A stretch of DNA of 64,000 nucleotides from Aldehydirespirator sp965203575 (GTDB lineage Bacteria > Actinomycetota > Acidimicrobiia > Acidimicrobiales > Aldehydirespiratoraceae), in assembly GCA_965203575.1 (NCBI GenBank), contig OZ241894.1, forward strand, positions 620,001 through 684,000, given 5' to 3'. Under the pieces are notes generated by a model. The model was not told the origin of the DNA and ran no database searches. It worked only from the letters and a program-made list of their open reading frames with translations. The position numbers were made by a program, and so were the translations under genes. Below are positions 9,284 through 18,175 of the stretch, piece after piece (position 1 is the stretch's first letter; each line of letters begins with the position of its first letter).

Positions 9284-10225
9284 ATGGCTGACATCGGACC
9301 GCCGAAGCCCGAGGTTGCGGTCGTGGGCAGCGCCAACCTCGACCTGGTGGTGGAGGTGGAGACGGTCCCGGTCGCGGGCGAGACCGTTCTCGGCGGTGAT
9401 CTGCGGCGCATTCCCGGCGGCAAGGGCGCCAACCAGGCCGTGGCCGCGTCCCGCCTCGGCCGGCGGGTGGCCATGATCGGACGGGTCGGCGACGATGAGG
9501 CGGGCACCATGCTGCGGGCCGCGATGGAGTCGGCCGGCGTCGACACCGCATGCCTGCTGGCCACCGGGGACACTCCGAGCGGCACCGCCCTGATCGCGGT
9601 GGGGGCCGACGGTGACAACGCCATCGTGGTGAGCCCCGGAGCCAACGGCCACCTCAGCTCCGCCGACGTGGAGAGCGCGGCCGGCGTGCTCTCCGCCGCA
9701 GAGGTCGTGCTGCTGCAGCTGGAGGTGCCCCTCGAGGCCGTCTCGGCCGCGGTTCGTTGCGCCCGCGGCACAGTCGTGCTCAACCCTGCGCCTGCGCCGG
9801 CCGCCACGCTTCCCGCCGAGTTGCTCGACGGGGTGGACGTGATCGTGCCCAACCAGACCGAGCTGGCCACCATGGCCGGCCACGCCGGGCTCTCCCCCAT
9901 CGGCGGAGTGGACCCCGAGACTGCGGTGGCCCTGGCCCGGGGGCTGCCGGTCGCGGCCGCAGTGGTGACGCTGGGAGCGGCCGGCGCGATGGTGGTCACG
10001 CCAACCGACGCCACCCACGTGCCCGCGCCCGCGGTCGTGCCCGTCGACACGACCGCGGCGGGAGACGCCTTCTGCGGAGCGCTCGCCGATGCCCTGGTCG
10101 GGGGCGCCGACCTCGTGGGCGCGGCGAGGTGGGCCGTCCGAGTGGGAGCGGCCGCCACCCTGAGCCAGGGGGCCCAGCCCTCCCTGCCGACCAGGGCCGA
10201 CATCGAGCACCTGCTCGGCGGCTAG
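9284..10225 (+). CDS. rbsK: Ribokinase (PfkB family)
   Basis: 313 residues from ATG 9284 (MADIGPPKPEV); an in-frame ATG at 9251 would add 11 residues. PfkB signature 1 is clear: GSANLDLV near residue 15 and GGKGAN at 45-50. Signature 2 is DTTAAGDAFCGAL from residue 255, with the catalytic Asp at 261. It phosphorylates ribose to ribose-5-phosphate with ATP. The nucleoside hydrolase that follows 71 bp downstream would supply ribose, so the pair forms a nucleoside-ribose salvage route in the cytoplasm. Substrates other than ribose are possible within the family. Confidence 0.88.
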   Translation: MADIGPPKPEVAVVGSANLDLVVEVETVPVAGETVLGGDLRRIPGGKGANQAVAASRLGRRVAMIGRVGDDEAGTMLRAAMESAGVDTACLLATGDTPSGTALIAVGADGDNAIVVSPGANGHLSSADVESAAGVLSAAEVVLLQLEVPLEAVSAAVRCARGTVVLNPAPAPAATLPAELLDGVDVIVPNQTELATMAGHAGLSPIGGVDPETAVALARGLPVAAAVVTLGAAGAMVVTPTDATHVPAPAVVPVDTTAAGDAFCGALADALVGGADLVGAARWAVRVGAAATLSQGAQPSLPTRADIEHLLGG

Positions 10226-10296
10226 ACCCGCGGGCAGTGACGCCGCCGCGACGCGACGACATTCTCACCAATCGGCGCTCGCCCTAGGCTCGGGCA

Positions 10297-11247
10297 ATGA
10301 CATCCGACACGGCGCCCCACCGGCCCCGGATCGTGCTGGACTGCGACCCGGGCCTCGACGACGCGATCGCCATCCTCACCGCCGCCTACCACGGCGAACT
10401 GGTCGGGATCACGACGGTCAACGGCAATGTGGGGATCGAGCACACGACCCACAACGCCCTGATCACTGCCCAGGTGGCGGATCTGGAGGTCGGGGTGCAC
10501 CGGGGCGCGGCCCGGCCGCTGATCGCACCCACCATGGACGCGGCCCGCATCCACGGAGCCACCGGCCTCGGCGACGTCGCTCTGCCGGAGCTGACCCGCA
10601 CGGTCGCCTCCGACGACGCCGTGGCCTTCCTGTGCGACACGGCCCGCTCCGTCGACGACCTGCATCTTGTCGCAGTGGGGCCCCTGACGAACGTGGCCCT
10701 GGCGTTGCGGCGAGACCCCGGCCTGCGCAGCCGGCTGGCCGGCCTCACGATCATGGGCGGGGGCGCCCACGCCGGCAACGTCACCCCCGTGGCCGAGTTC
10801 AACGTCTGGGCCGATCCCGAGGCCGCGGCCATCGTCTTCCGGGAGGCGGCCCCGCTGACGATGGTGGGCCTGGACGTGACCCACAGGGTCCTGCTGGGCG
10901 GCAGCGAAGCATCCCGGATGCGGTCAGCCGGCACTCCCGCAGCCCGCTTCGCCGCCGGTCTGCTGGAGTACGCCTACGACCGGTGCCGGGAGTTCGGCCT
11001 GGAAGCAGCCCCGGTGCACGACGCCACCGCCGTCATCGCGGTCACCCACCCGCACCTGTTCCGCCGTTCGAGCCACCCCGTCGCGGTGGAGCTGCACGGC
11101 GAGCACACCCGGGGCATGACCGTCACCGACGTGCGCCCGCCGGCCGCCCTCGCCGAGGGACCGACCCCGCCCACCCACGACGTGGTCTGGGACGCCGACG
11201 CCCAGGCCGTGATCGACCTGATCGTGGAGGCAGTGGTCGGCTCCTGA
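10297..11247 (+). CDS. Inosine-uridine-preferring nucleoside hydrolase
   Basis: 316 residues. The diagnostic calcium-binding N-terminal motif DCDPGLDDA is at residues 15-23. Later family motifs are IMGGG, VAEFNVWADPEAA and HDATAVIAV near the C-terminus, which carries the last Asp ligand. It hydrolyses the N-glycosidic bond of purine and/or pyrimidine nucleosides to base plus ribose. Placed directly after ribokinase on the same strand, it would feed ribose to that enzyme. Full length for the family. Confidence 0.9.
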   Translation: MTSDTAPHRPRIVLDCDPGLDDAIAILTAAYHGELVGITTVNGNVGIEHTTHNALITAQVADLEVGVHRGAARPLIAPTMDAARIHGATGLGDVALPELTRTVASDDAVAFLCDTARSVDDLHLVAVGPLTNVALALRRDPGLRSRLAGLTIMGGGAHAGNVTPVAEFNVWADPEAAAIVFREAAPLTMVGLDVTHRVLLGGSEASRMRSAGTPAARFAAGLLEYAYDRCREFGLEAAPVHDATAVIAVTHPHLFRRSSHPVAVELHGEHTRGMTVTDVRPPAALAEGPTPPTHDVVWDADAQAVIDLIVEAVVGS

Positions 11248-11354
11248 TCCAGACGGTTGGACTTGCGTCCCACGGACGCGCCGGACGGCTATCGGCTCGC
11301 TGGAACAGGCGCGAACGTAGGATGCTCAGCAGACGCGCCGGGAGCTGTTCCCGG

Positions 11355-14300
11355 CTATTCGTCGGCTCGCGGGGTGGTGTTCTCGCCCTTGATCCGCACC
11401 CACTTGCTGGAGTTGAGGGCTCGCTCCGAGGAGTCATTGCCCACGAAGGACCGCACGAACACCCCGGTCGCCACGCCGTTCTGAAGGCCGGTGATGGTGT
11501 AGGACGTCACCCCGGTCTCGACCACGATGCCGTCGTTGCGACTCCTCGACCCCCGCGGGTTCGCCCATACCCCGGCCTCCTGGCTCCAGCGCAGGGCGTG
11601 CTTGATCGTCCCCGGCCTCGGGGAGATCGTCCAAGTCACGGTCAGTGTGCCGTCGCCCGGCGTGACGCAGACGTTGTACGGCTCGATCTGGCCGGGGACC
11701 GGCGGCTCCGTCTCCTCCGGGCAGAGCGCCGGCTCGGGCGTGGTGTCCGCCACCGCCACGATCACGTCGTCAACCGCGATGCCGCCGTACTTGGCGTCCG
11801 TGCCGGCAACGCGGTGGCTGATGGTGACGCTCTCGTTGTCGGTGTCCTCGTCGGCCGCGCCGGACACAGTGAAGGTCTGCGGCGTGCTCCAGTTGCTTGG
11901 CGTGAAGGTGTACGACGCCGGGGCGACGCTGGCCGCGCCGTCGTCGGAACCGGTTGGCATAACGGTCACGTCCGCCGTGGGCCGGCTGTCCAGGACCACC
12001 GCGTAGGTCGCGCTTCCGTCCTCGCTGACGTTCAGCGTCGTCGGGGTCACCGTCACCCCGGCAGTGTCGTCGTCGACGATGGTTACAGTGGCTGTGTCCT
12101 GGCCGTCGCCGGCCTTCTCCCAGCCCCCGGTCGCGGCGGCGATGACCACTGTGAAGGTCTCGTCATCCTCGTCCGCGTCGTCGTCCGCTGTCGGGACGGC
12201 GATGTCCAGGGCGGTCTCGCCCTCGGCCACGGTGACCGGGGATGTGATGCTCCCCGCGTCCTCCGCCGTCGCGGTGCCACCGCCGCCGTAGCCCGCCGAC
12301 ACCGTGAGCTCCACGCCCCCGGCCGGGGCGGCCTCGCTCAATGTGACGGTCAGCGTCGCGTCACTCCCCTCGGCGGTCCGGGCCGCGGCGGTTACGGAGA
12401 ATGTGGCCGGCTCCCGCTCCTGCTGCTGCTCCGCCGTCTCGGGATCCGTCAGGGTTATGTCAGCGTGGGCGCGTTCGCCCTTGCCGCCCGCGTTCTGTGC
12501 CCGCACCCATACCTTGTAGGTCGCGCCGCCCTTCAGATTGCGGAAGGTGGTGCTCGTCTTGGGGGCCTTGGGACGATGGACCTTGCCTTTGCCCTTGCCG
12601 CCCCCTGCCGGCTTCAGATGCACGATGTAGTTGTCGGGCGCGCCGCCGGACTCCGGGGCCCGCCAACTGACGGTTACGCTGTCCGCCGTTGCTTCCAGCA
12701 GGAGGCCGGCCACCGGGCCGGGCAGTTCCACCTGGGGTTCCTGTACCTGTCTCTCCGGCTCGGGCGTGTCATCCACCGACACCTCCACCGAGTCCACTGC
12801 AATGCCCTCGTACTTGGCGTCGCTGCTGGCAACGTCGTGGCTGATGCCGACCGTCTCGTCGTTGGCATCCTCGTCGGCGACGCCGGACACGGTGAAGTCC
12901 TGGGCCACATTCCAGTCGGAGGGTGTGAAGGTCAGGGATGACGGAGAGAAGCTCACCGCGCCATCGTCTCCGCCGGTCGCGTCGTCACCGGGCTGTTCCA
13001 CGTTCCTGTCGTCCCGGGTGAAGTCCAATGACACCGAGGGGAAGCTCGCCGCGCCGTCGTCGGAGATGGCGGGCGTGACGGTCACGTCCGCCGTGGGCCG
13101 GCTGTCCAGGACCACCGAATAGGTCCCGCTTCCGCCCTCGGCGACGTTCAGTGTCTTCGGGGTCACCGTCACCCCCGCCGTGTCGTCGTCGGTGATCGTT
13201 ACGGTGGCGGTGTCCCTGCCGGCGCCCTCCATGCTCCAGCCGGCGGTGGCGGCGGATACGGTCACTGTGAAGGTCTCGTCATCCTCGTCCACGTCGTCGT
13301 CTGCTATCGGGATGGCGATGTCCAGGGCGGTCTCGCCCTCGGCCACGGCAACTGGGGAGGTAATGCTCCCCACGTCGTCGGAGGTTGCGGTGGAACCGCC
13401 GCCGAATCCCGCCGACACCGTGAACTCCACGCCGCCCGCCGGAGCAGCCTCGCCCAGGGTGATGGTCAGGGCAGCACTCTCGCCCTCGACGGCGCCGGCC
13501 GCGGGACTGAGGGAGTAGGGCTTCGGCACGGGCACGGGGTCGGTGGTGGTGGTCAGGGTGTAGGTCTTGGTGGTGTAGGCGTCGGCGGCGGTTACCACCA
13601 CCTCGAACGTGACCGGCTCGTGGAAGCTGTAGCCCGTGCTCAGCGAGAACCAGCCGGCGTTGAAGGCGCTGAAGTCCTTGCCGGGGGCGGCGAATGTCGC
13701 CTCGGCGTGCTCTGTTCGTATCTCGGCGAATATGGAGAGGTAGCGGGCCTGCTGCTCGGTGAGGTGGATGGCGTAGTCGGTGGTGTCGGGGTCGAACGCG
13801 GGGTGCAGCACGCCCATGTCGGGCAACGACAGCGTCGCGAGGTCGGCGTTGTCGGACTTGCCCGGTATCGGCTGCTTGGGCCTGTCGCGTTCGCGCTCCT
13901 CTGCCGCCGCCTTCTCCGCGGCGAGGCTGACCCGCTCGGCCTCCGTCTCGCCGGGAGGCGGGCCGGTGTCGTGGTTCAAGATGGTGATGACCATCCCGCG
14001 GCTGTCGAAGCCCTCGGCCACTGGTTTGACGATGATGGTCTCGCCGCTGTCCTCGTGGGCGTCGTCGATGATCCGCAGGAAGACCCGGTGGTAGTACGTC
14101 TCGCCCTCCTCGAAGAACACATACGGCGTCGTGGTCACCTTGGCCTGCTGATCGAGCGGCACGAAGGGGTCATAGGAGTTCAGCCACTCGTAGTCCACGC
14201 CTGCGGTGGCCGTGCTCGCGGGGTCTGTGACCAGGTCGACCCGCAGCCCCCCAGGCGGCGCGGGATGGCTGATCCAGATCGGCAGCGAGTAGTAGCCGCC

Positions 14301-15500
14301 GGCGGGATCATCGGGGTTGTCTTCGCCGCGGGCCTCCTCCACGCTGCCCGACGGCAGGGTCTCCCGCACATACTTCGGGAACAGATCCACGCGGTCCGGC
14401 CGGGTGGTCGAGGACTCCATCCACAGCAGCGGCGTATATTCCAAGCTGAGGAGCACTTTATCGCCCTCGGCCCAGCTCAGGCCGCTGTCGCCCCAGGTGA
14501 AGACGTGGAAGCCCCTGCCGCTGACGGCGTCATAGCCGGAGTCCCACAGATCGCCGGTGCGGTCCACGCCGCTGATGAAGTTGCAGTGGTGGCAGCCGTA
14601 GTCCGCGGCGTCCTCCAGCCGGAACGGTTTCCCGTCCACCCACAGGGTCATGAAGTGATAGTTCGCGAACACGGTATTCACGGCGAAGCGGAGGCTGTTG
14701 CCGCCGAAGACGCCGTCCGGCTCCCGCAGGTTGACGTACTCCAGGTTGACGGCGCCGCCTCTGTAACTGATTGTTCTGTCGGCCTGAGCAATGCCCGCGG
14801 AGCAGTCCGCGCTGGAAGTGGTGGGGGTCTGCGGGGCCCCGCAGCCCAAGCCGAACTGCACCTCTCCCACGGTCAACTCGGCTGCCCAGACCGGCGGCAC
14901 CAGGAAGACATCGACGTGGTCGTCCTCGGACCAGTCCAGATCGTACTCGCTGCCCCGCCAGCGCACCCAGGTGAATTTGGTGTTCCCGGAGGTCGTCACC
15001 CGCTCTATGTCGGCATCCCGAAGGTGAAGCGTCTCGCCTCCCGCGTGCAGCGTGTATGTCTCGAGCTCCGGGGGGAGGTGATCGGAGATGAGCGCCACAA
15101 ACCCTGTTCCGGTTACGGGCTTTGAGAGTCCCCAGATCGACCAGCTCTTGCCCCCGAAGCGGAAATAGCCTGTGTTCTGGGTTATATGCACACCCTTCCC
15201 TGGCAGCGACCTGGCGCAAAACACCAGGGGATCGGCGACGTCAAGAGTGCCGGAGAAGCAGCCCAGCCACTCCCTGCCGCTGGAAGAGTACTTCCTTACA
15301 TGCAGCTTTGAAGACCACGCGGGACGGGGATACGTATGGCAGAGTTCGGGCGCGGTTGCATCGTTATCGCACAGGTTCGGGCCTGACACCTGCGCCTCGG
15401 CGACAGGGGGCGAGAAGATGCCCGCACCCACCATGACGGCGAGGACGAGGGCCGCCAGCAGGACCGGGAGGCGCGGTCTCAGTTTTAGGACGGATGTCAC
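11355..15500 (-). CDS. Large secreted Calx-beta / fibronectin III surface protein
   Basis: About 1381 residues from a GTG at 15500. That start gives an N-terminal signal peptide (MTSVLKLRPRLPVLLAAL, cleavage likely after VAEAQ). A TTG at 15554 in the same frame would add 18 residues across a poly-C tract. In order: a unique N-terminal region, a Calx-beta-like segment, a cadherin-like beta-sandwich (LATLSLPD ... TYTLTTTT), two Calx-beta repeats ending in TDDD-type motifs, FN3 (SVTVSWRAPESGG), two more Calx-beta repeats, then a terminal FN3. No LPXTG motif or C-terminal membrane anchor is seen. Likely an extracellular adhesion or matrix protein. The Calx-beta copies are similar enough to recombine. 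Confidence 0.8.
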   Translation of the reverse strand: MTSVLKLRPRLPVLLAALVLAVMVGAGIFSPPVAEAQVSGPNLCDNDATAPELCHTYPRPAWSSKLHVRKYSSSGREWLGCFSGTLDVADPLVFCARSLPGKGVHITQNTGYFRFGGKSWSIWGLSKPVTGTGFVALISDHLPPELETYTLHAGGETLHLRDADIERVTTSGNTKFTWVRWRGSEYDLDWSEDDHVDVFLVPPVWAAELTVGEVQFGLGCGAPQTPTTSSADCSAGIAQADRTISYRGGAVNLEYVNLREPDGVFGGNSLRFAVNTVFANYHFMTLWVDGKPFRLEDAADYGCHHCNFISGVDRTGDLWDSGYDAVSGRGFHVFTWGDSGLSWAEGDKVLLSLEYTPLLWMESSTTRPDRVDLFPKYVRETLPSGSVEEARGEDNPDDPAGGYYSLPIWISHPAPPGGLRVDLVTDPASTATAGVDYEWLNSYDPFVPLDQQAKVTTTPYVFFEEGETYYHRVFLRIIDDAHEDSGETIIVKPVAEGFDSRGMVITILNHDTGPPPGETEAERVSLAAEKAAAEERERDRPKQPIPGKSDNADLATLSLPDMGVLHPAFDPDTTDYAIHLTEQQARYLSIFAEIRTEHAEATFAAPGKDFSAFNAGWFSLSTGYSFHEPVTFEVVVTAADAYTTKTYTLTTTTDPVPVPKPYSLSPAAGAVEGESAALTITLGEAAPAGGVEFTVSAGFGGGSTATSDDVGSITSPVAVAEGETALDIAIPIADDDVDEDDETFTVTVSAATAGWSMEGAGRDTATVTITDDDTAGVTVTPKTLNVAEGGSGTYSVVLDSRPTADVTVTPAISDDGAASFPSVSLDFTRDDRNVEQPGDDATGGDDGAVSFSPSSLTFTPSDWNVAQDFTVSGVADEDANDETVGISHDVASSDAKYEGIAVDSVEVSVDDTPEPERQVQEPQVELPGPVAGLLLEATADSVTVSWRAPESGGAPDNYIVHLKPAGGGKGKGKVHRPKAPKTSTTFRNLKGGATYKVWVRAQNAGGKGERAHADITLTDPETAEQQQEREPATFSVTAAARTAEGSDATLTVTLSEAAPAGGVELTVSAGYGGGGTATAEDAGSITSPVTVAEGETALDIAVPTADDDADEDDETFTVVIAAATGGWEKAGDGQDTATVTIVDDDTAGVTVTPTTLNVSEDGSATYAVVLDSRPTADVTVMPTGSDDGAASVAPASYTFTPSNWSTPQTFTVSGAADEDTDNESVTISHRVAGTDAKYGGIAVDDVIVAVADTTPEPALCPEETEPPVPGQIEPYNVCVTPGDGTLTVTWTISPRPGTIKHALRWSQEAGVWANPRGSRSRNDGIVVETGVTSYTITGLQNGVATGVFVRSFVGNDSSERALNSSKWVRIKGENTTPRADE

Positions 15501-15505
15501 GTAGC

Positions 15506-15517
15506 GGGGGGGGGGGG
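15506..15517. repeat. Homopolymer of 12 G (C on the gene strand)
   Basis: Twelve consecutive G on the plus strand, 5 bases upstream of the GTG start of the surface-protein gene. If translation began at the upstream TTG (15554), slippage here would change the reading frame. If it begins at GTG 15500, slippage would change promoter or ribosome-site spacing. Confidence 0.9.
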
Positions 15518-15588
15518 AGATAAGCGTCCATTTACCCAACTGTAGTGCCCTCAATCTCTGGGAGCCAATGGGGCACGAAACGGTAACC

Positions 15589-16137
15589 CTAGATAGGGCG
15601 GTGGACCTCGGCCAGCCAATGGTCCTCTATGTCAATGGGGCACAGCGCCCAGCACGCCGACAGCAGCCAGCGCAGCACCTCGCCATGAGATGCCCCCGCG
15701 GCCGGCTGCACGACGATTCCGTTCTTGGCGTGATCCTGAACCTTGCGCCAGCGCGGCGGCAGGGGAGCCCCGGCGTCCCGGAGCCGGTCCAGCGCCTTCG
15801 GCCCGGCGCCATGCTCCACGCCCACCGTCGGCTGGGAGGCGGGCCGGACTTCACGCGGCGGGGTCCAGGTCGCCATCGGCACCGCCGGCCCCCGCCCGGA
15901 GAACCAGCGGCCCAGTGCCGTCGGCGCCGGCAGCTTCTCGATCTGGTCGTCCCGAAGGCCGGGACCGATGTTGATCCAGCCCAGGCCGTCTCCACGGGCC
16001 GCCAGGCCCTCCATCTCGCGCACAACAGCAGCCACGTCGGCCGAATCAAAGGCGATCGTCTCAGTGCGGAACCGGTCCACCACCGCTGACCGTACCGCGG
16101 CCCATCCCGTCCCCTGCGCCACGATTGCGCGATGCAC
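15589..16137 (-). CDS. Hypothetical protein, 182 residues
   Basis: Starts at GTG 16137 (MHRAIVAQGTGWAAVR) and ends at TAG 15589. I do not recognise a family. The N-terminal half is helical and acidic (FDSADVAAVVREMEGLAARGDGLGWINIGPGL). The middle is Pro/Gly-rich (WFSGRGPAVPMATWTPPREVRP). The C-terminus is Trp-rich (HGEVLRWLLSACWALCPIDIEDHWLAEV). The reading frame stays open upstream through the 42-bp tandem repeats, but those encode repeated low-complexity peptide, so the GTG is preferred. It is divergent from the sulfhydrylase gene. Confidence 0.6.
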   Translation of the reverse strand: MHRAIVAQGTGWAAVRSAVVDRFRTETIAFDSADVAAVVREMEGLAARGDGLGWINIGPGLRDDQIEKLPAPTALGRWFSGRGPAVPMATWTPPREVRPASQPTVGVEHGAGPKALDRLRDAGAPLPPRWRKVQDHAKNGIVVQPAAGASHGEVLRWLLSACWALCPIDIEDHWLAEVHRPI

Positions 16138-16148
16138 CAGGCCGGCGG

Positions 16149-16274
16149 GTGGCGACGAGTCTCCGCTCGACGACAGGACCCGCCGGCCGGGTGGCGACGA
16201 GTCTCCGCTCGACGACAGGACCCGCCGGCCGGATGGCGACGAGTCTCCGCTCGACGACAGGACCCGCCGGCCGG
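16149..16274. repeat. Three tandem 42-bp repeats
   Basis: Three near-identical 42-bp units (16149-16190, 16191-16232, 16233-16274), each beginning GTGGCGACGAGTCTCCGCTC; the third begins with A instead of G. They lie between the divergent hypothetical gene and the sulfhydrylase gene and end 18 bp before the latter's ATG, so they probably fill its promoter region. The length is a multiple of three, and the repeats are open in several frames. Confidence 0.9.
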
Positions 16275-16292
16275 GATGAGTATCGTCAAGGC

Positions 16293-17591
16293 ATGGACGA
16301 CCGCCAATGGGGATTCCGCACAAGAGCCCTGCACGCGGGGAGCCAGCCCGATCCCACCACCGGCGCCCGGGCCGTGCCCATCTACCAGTCCACGAGCTTC
16401 GTGTTCGAGGACACGGCGGATGCCGCCGACCTGTTCGCGCTGCAGAAGTACGGCACCATCTACACCCGGATATCCAACCCGACCAACGCGGCCTTCGAGG
16501 AGCGCATGGCCAGCCTCGAAGGAGGCATCGGGGCGGTGGCCACCGCCAGCGGCCAGGCCGCCGAGTTCCTCACCGTCACCGCCCTGGCCGGAGCCGGTGA
16601 CCACGTCGTGGCCGCGGCCGGTCTCTACGGCGGCACCTACACCCTGCTCGACGTCACGCTGCGACGCCTCGGCATCGACACGACGTTCGTGGACGGGACC
16701 GATCCCGACGCCTTCGCCGCCGCCGTTCGCGACAACACCAAGCTGCTCTACACCGAGATCATCGCCAACCCCTCCGGCGCGGTGGCCGACCTGGCCGCCC
16801 TGGCCGACGTCGCAGCCGCCCACAAGCTGCCCCTGGCGGTTGACTCCACCTTCGCCACGCCCTACCTGTGCCGGCCGCTCGACCACGGCGTCGACATCGC
16901 CCTGCACTCGGCCACCAAGTTCCTGGGCGGCCACGGAACCTCGATAGGCGGCGTGATCGTGGAGGCGGGCCGCTTCGACTGGGACTCGGGCCGCTTCCCC
17001 CACATGGTCGAGCGGATCCCGAGCTACAACGAGCTGCGCTGGTGGGACAATTTCGGCGAGTACGCCTTCTGCACCAAGGTGCGGGCCGAGCAGCTGCGCG
17101 ACACCGGGGCCTGCCTGTCGCCGTTCAACGCGTTCCTGCTGCTCCAGGGGATCGAGACGCTGCCGCTGCGCATGGAGGCCCACGTGGCAAACGCCCGGGC
17201 CGTGGCCGAGTGGCTGGACGCCGACGACCGGGTGGCCTGGGTGCTGTGGGCGGGGCTGCCCGACCATCCGCAGCACGACCTCGCCCGCCGCTACCTGCCC
17301 TCCGGTCCCGGTGCCATCTTCACCTTCGGAGTGGTGGGCGGGCGCGCCGCCGGGGCCCGCTTCATCGAATCGCTGCAGATGGTGTCGCACCTGGCCAATG
17401 TGGGCGACGCCAAGACGCTGGTGATCCACCCGGCCTCCACCACCCATCAGCAACTCTCCGACGAAGAGCTGGAGGCGGGAGGCGTATCGCCGGACATGGT
17501 GCGCATATCGGTGGGGCTGGAGGATGTCGACGACATCCTCTGGGACCTCGACCAGGCCCTGACCGCGGCCACCAAGGAACCCCATGGCTGA
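16293..17591 (+). CDS. O-acetylhomoserine aminocarboxypropyltransferase (sulfhydrylase)-type PLP enzyme
   Basis: 432 residues from ATG 16293 (MDDRQWGFRTRALHAG). Cys/Met-metabolism PLP enzyme. YTRISNPTNAAFEERMASLEGG is the family N-terminal hallmark. The PLP lysine is K209 in HSATKFLGGHGT. The C-terminal substrate-binding region is SLQMVSHLANVGDAKTLVIHPASTTH. It forms homocysteine from O-acetylhomoserine and sulfide. An earlier in-frame start would translate the 42-bp repeats and is unlikely. It overlaps the next gene by 8 bp. Confidence 0.88.
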   Translation: MDDRQWGFRTRALHAGSQPDPTTGARAVPIYQSTSFVFEDTADAADLFALQKYGTIYTRISNPTNAAFEERMASLEGGIGAVATASGQAAEFLTVTALAGAGDHVVAAAGLYGGTYTLLDVTLRRLGIDTTFVDGTDPDAFAAAVRDNTKLLYTEIIANPSGAVADLAALADVAAAHKLPLAVDSTFATPYLCRPLDHGVDIALHSATKFLGGHGTSIGGVIVEAGRFDWDSGRFPHMVERIPSYNELRWWDNFGEYAFCTKVRAEQLRDTGACLSPFNAFLLLQGIETLPLRMEAHVANARAVAEWLDADDRVAWVLWAGLPDHPQHDLARRYLPSGPGAIFTFGVVGGRAAGARFIESLQMVSHLANVGDAKTLVIHPASTTHQQLSDEELEAGGVSPDMVRISVGLEDVDDILWDLDQALTAATKEPHG

Positions 17592-18099
17592 GGCTGAGCA
17601 TCCTGTAGTGGAGGGCTGGACGCCGCCGACCGCGCTGGAGCGCCAACGCATCCTGCACCGGTCCCGCTCGGTGGCCGTCGTGGGCGCCTCGGCGAACCTG
17701 GCCCGGGCCAGCTACTTCGTCCTCACCTACCTGCTGTCATCGTCCACCGACTTCGAGGTGTACCCGGTGAACCCCCGTTCTGCCGGGAGCGAGATCCTCG
17801 GCCGCCGGGTTTACGCGTCGCTCGCGGACCTGCCGGTCACGCCCGACATCGTCGACGTGTTCCGCCGCGCCGAGGATCTGCCCTCCGTCGCGGACGAGGC
17901 CATCGCGGTGGAGGCTCCGGTGTTCTGGGCGCAACTCGGCCTGTGGAGCCCCGAGGCCGCGAGGCGCTGCGTCGCGGCCGGACTCGATGTCGTGATGGAC
18001 CGGTGCCTCAAGATCGAGCACGCCCGGTTCCATGGCGGCCTGCACCTGGCCGGCTTCGACACCGGCGTCATCTCCTCACGTCGCAACTATCACGATTGA
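17584..18099 (+). CDS. CoA-binding domain protein (YccU-like)
   Basis: 171 residues, a single CoA-binding Rossmann domain: SVAVVGASANLARASYFV near residue 29, then VYPVNPRSAG, DIVDVFRRAEDLP, FWAQLGLWSPEAARRCVAAGLDVVMDRCLKIEH. The start overlaps the sulfhydrylase stop by 8 bp, so the genes are translationally coupled, an arrangement known for these two families. Its biochemical function is not established. Confidence 0.82.
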   Translation: MAEAEHPVVEGWTPPTALERQRILHRSRSVAVVGASANLARASYFVLTYLLSSSTDFEVYPVNPRSAGSEILGRRVYASLADLPVTPDIVDVFRRAEDLPSVADEAIAVEAPVFWAQLGLWSPEAARRCVAAGLDVVMDRCLKIEHARFHGGLHLAGFDTGVISSRRNYHD

Positions 18100-18175
18100 C
18101 GCAGGCCGGAGTTTCGCTAAGATCGCCCTTTCTCATGGGGCCGAGCGGGCGTCCGATGAGATCGGGAGGGCACAC

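Noticed and set aside
9206..10210. Long antisense frames over ribokinase and several other genes (also 10632-12941, 31860-33197 and 27574-28779)
   Set aside because: High-GC shadow frames rich in R, A, G, H and P, opposite clearly conserved genes.
16125..16292. Upstream start for the sulfhydrylase that would translate the 42-bp repeats
   Set aside because: The N-terminus of the family begins at the conserved region just after ATG 16293. The repeat-encoded peptide has no homologous pattern.
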